Shown in pieces: positions 5,772 to 6,496 of a stretch of 6,496 nucleotides of DNA; position 1 is the first letter of the stretch; every line of letters begins with the position of its first letter. The notes under the pieces were generated by a model, which worked only from the letters and a program-made list of their open reading frames with translations, made no database searches and was not told where the DNA came from. The stretch is from Candidatus Galligastranaerophilus gallistercoris (GTDB lineage: Bacteria > Cyanobacteriota > Vampirovibrionia > Gastranaerophilales > Gastranaerophilaceae): the NCBI GenBank assembly GCA_018710795.1, contig DVJH01000109.1, positions 1 to 6,496 on the forward strand, in the 5' to 3' direction. Position numbers and translations under genes: made by a program.

Positions 5772-6311
5772 ATGGAATTTAAAGGCTCAAAAACGGAAGC
5801 AAATTTAAAAGAGGCATTTTCGGGCGAATCGCAGGCAAGAAACAAATACACTTACTATGCTTCGCAAGCCAAAAAAGACGGTTACGTTCAAATTTCAAAG
5901 ATTTTTGAAGAAACCGCAAACAACGAAAAAGAACATGCAAAAATCTGGTTTAAACTTTTAGAAGGCGGAAGCATTAAAGATACAATGTCCAATTTAAAAG
6001 ACGCTGCCGCAGGCGAAAATTACGAATGGACCGATATGTATGCAAGATTTGCAAAAGAAGCAAAAGAAGAAGGGTTCAATGATATTGCAATTTTATTTGA
6101 AAATGTTGCAAAAATAGAAAAAGACCATGAAGAAAGATATAAAAAATTATTGGAAAATATCGAAAAAGATAAGGTCTTTAAAAAAGATGAACCCGTTATT
6201 TGGGAATGTGCAAACTGCGGCTTTTCTTATACGGGAAAAGAAGCAATTGATGTTTGCCCCGTGTGCAAACATCCTAAAAGCTATTTCTTTGAAAAAGCAA
6301 AAAATTATTAA
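5772..6311 (+). CDS. rbr: Rubrerythrin
   Basis: A 179-residue non-haem iron peroxidase that reduces hydrogen peroxide in the cytoplasm of anaerobes, taking electrons through its rubredoxin domain. The N-terminal four-helix diiron domain carries the expected ligands: Glu19 (SGESQARN), Glu52/His55 (ANNEKEHAK), Glu82/Glu85 (GENYEW) and Glu116/His119 (IEKDHEERY). The C-terminal rubredoxin-like domain has Cys146/Cys149 (WECANCGF) and Cys162/Cys165 (VCPVCKHP) for one iron. Length is normal. The ATG at 5772 is chosen because MEFKGSKTEANL matches the usual N-terminus and AAAGGG (5757-5762) lies 9 nt upstream. An in-frame ATG at 5754 with its own AGGG would add six residues, and the frame also runs back into tRNA-Leu, which cannot be the start. 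It lies 44 nt after tRNA-Leu without an intervening terminator, so it may be co-transcribed with it. A strong terminator follows. Confidence 0.97.
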   Translation: MEFKGSKTEANLKEAFSGESQARNKYTYYASQAKKDGYVQISKIFEETANNEKEHAKIWFKLLEGGSIKDTMSNLKDAAAGENYEWTDMYARFAKEAKEEGFNDIAILFENVAKIEKDHEERYKKLLENIEKDKVFKKDEPVIWECANCGFSYTGKEAIDVCPVCKHPKSYFFEKAKNY

Positions 6312-6318
6312 AATTTAT

Positions 6319-6356
6319 AATTTAAGGCAAGAAAAATTCTTGCCTTAAATTTTATA
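6319..6356 (+). terminator. Strong intrinsic terminator of rubrerythrin
   Basis: AATTTAAGGCAAGAA (6319-6333) and TTCTTGCCTTAAATT (6337-6351) form a perfect 15-bp stem with an AAA loop, followed by a short T/A-rich tail. It lies eight bases after the rbr stop. Its tail runs directly into the tRNA-Glu promoter. Confidence 0.85.
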
Positions 6357-6365
6357 TGGTAAAAT
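6357..6365 (+). promoter_or_regulatory. Extended -10 promoter of tRNA-Glu
   Basis: TG-G-TAAAAT is an extended -10 element with one mismatch to TATAAT. It predicts a start near 6372, about 8 nt before the tRNA. The -35 position falls inside the rbr terminator (TTCTTG, poor match), as expected if the extended TG replaces it. Confidence 0.5.
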
Positions 6366-6379
6366 TTAATTAAACCTAT

Positions 6380-6451
6380 AGCGGCATCGTCTAGGGGTCA
6401 GGATAGCAGATTCTCATTCTGTTGACACGGGTTCAAATCCCGTTGCCGCCG
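6380..6451 (+). tRNA. tRNA-Glu (anticodon CTC)
   Basis: A 72-nt class I tRNA. The anticodon stem GCAGA/TCTGT (6406-6410/6418-6422) closes TTCTCAT with anticodon CTC at 6413-6415, reading GAG. T-arm ACGGG-TTCAAAT-CCCGT is at 6427-6443. The D-arm GTCTAGGGG and a 4-nt variable loop TGAC give U13.G22 with A46 and no base 47, the glutamate-type arrangement. Acceptor bases 2-7 (GCGGCA, 6381-6386) pair with TGCCGC (6444-6449), with C72 at 6450 and discriminator G73 at 6451. Aligning to the D-arm makes base 1 an A (6380), giving an A1.C72 mismatch where G-C is expected. CCA is not encoded. A CUC isoacceptor is normally accompanied by a UUC one elsewhere. Confidence 0.93.
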
Positions 6452-6481
6452 TAATTTTATTATAAAGTCAACTTTTTCCTC

Positions 6482-6496
6482 GGCAAAGTTATTGCC
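6482..6496 (+). other. Short hairpin at right window edge
   Basis: GGCAA (6482-6486) and TTGCC (6492-6496) pair around AGTTA, and the stem may continue past the edge. It could be the start of a terminator for tRNA-Glu. The rest of 6452-6481 shows no gene. Confidence 0.25.

Overview
The window is AT-rich bacterial chromosome. It carries the 3' part of a sensor histidine kinase, a three-gene minus-strand cluster of low-complexity proteins I do not recognise, and a plus-strand housekeeping stretch: gatB, tRNA-Leu(CAA), rubrerythrin and tRNA-Glu(CTC). Rubrerythrin points to an anaerobe or microaerophile. GatB points to a lineage that makes Gln-tRNA and/or Asn-tRNA by transamidation. The AT-rich style together with Q/N/P-rich tail proteins resembles gut Melainabacteria (Candidatus Gastranaerophilales). 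That placement is an impression, not a demonstrated assignment.

Layout. 1-972 (+): GAF-like domain plus HisKA/HATPase_c kinase, cut by the left edge. 955-993: a symmetric terminator shared by the converging kinase and minus-strand cluster. 3827-1043 (-), read right to left: a 346-aa N/Q-rich protein, a 146-aa Gly/Ala-rich protein coupled to it by a TAATG overlap, and, after a 158-bp gap with its own candidate promoter, a 381-aa Q/P-rich HEAT-like protein. The two large proteins share an almost identical short N-terminal motif (AVNIQI followed by an aromatic residue and P-x-A) inside otherwise dissimilar disordered sequence. This suggests a common tag or docking signal. 3828-3984 is the divergent control region between the cluster and gatB.

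5437-5641, between gatB and tRNA-Leu, is the most unusual stretch. A 44-bp segment, made of the 32 bp before tRNA-Leu plus the first 12 nt of the tRNA, occurs twice as a direct repeat 117 bp apart (43/44 identical). Between the copies lie a perfect 12-bp hairpin with a GAAA loop and an 18-nt inverted copy of tRNA-Leu nucleotides 3-20. In RNA, that antisense segment could pair either with the truncated 5' tRNA copy (10 bp) or with the real tRNA (18 bp). It may be a scar of a small insertion or template switch at the 5' end of a tRNA gene, or a structured tRNA leader.

Rubrerythrin follows tRNA-Leu by 44 nt with no visible terminator between them and ends in a strong hairpin terminator. The extended -10 promoter of tRNA-Glu starts at the foot of that terminator. 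The tRNA-Glu appears to have an A1.C72 mismatch at the acceptor end.
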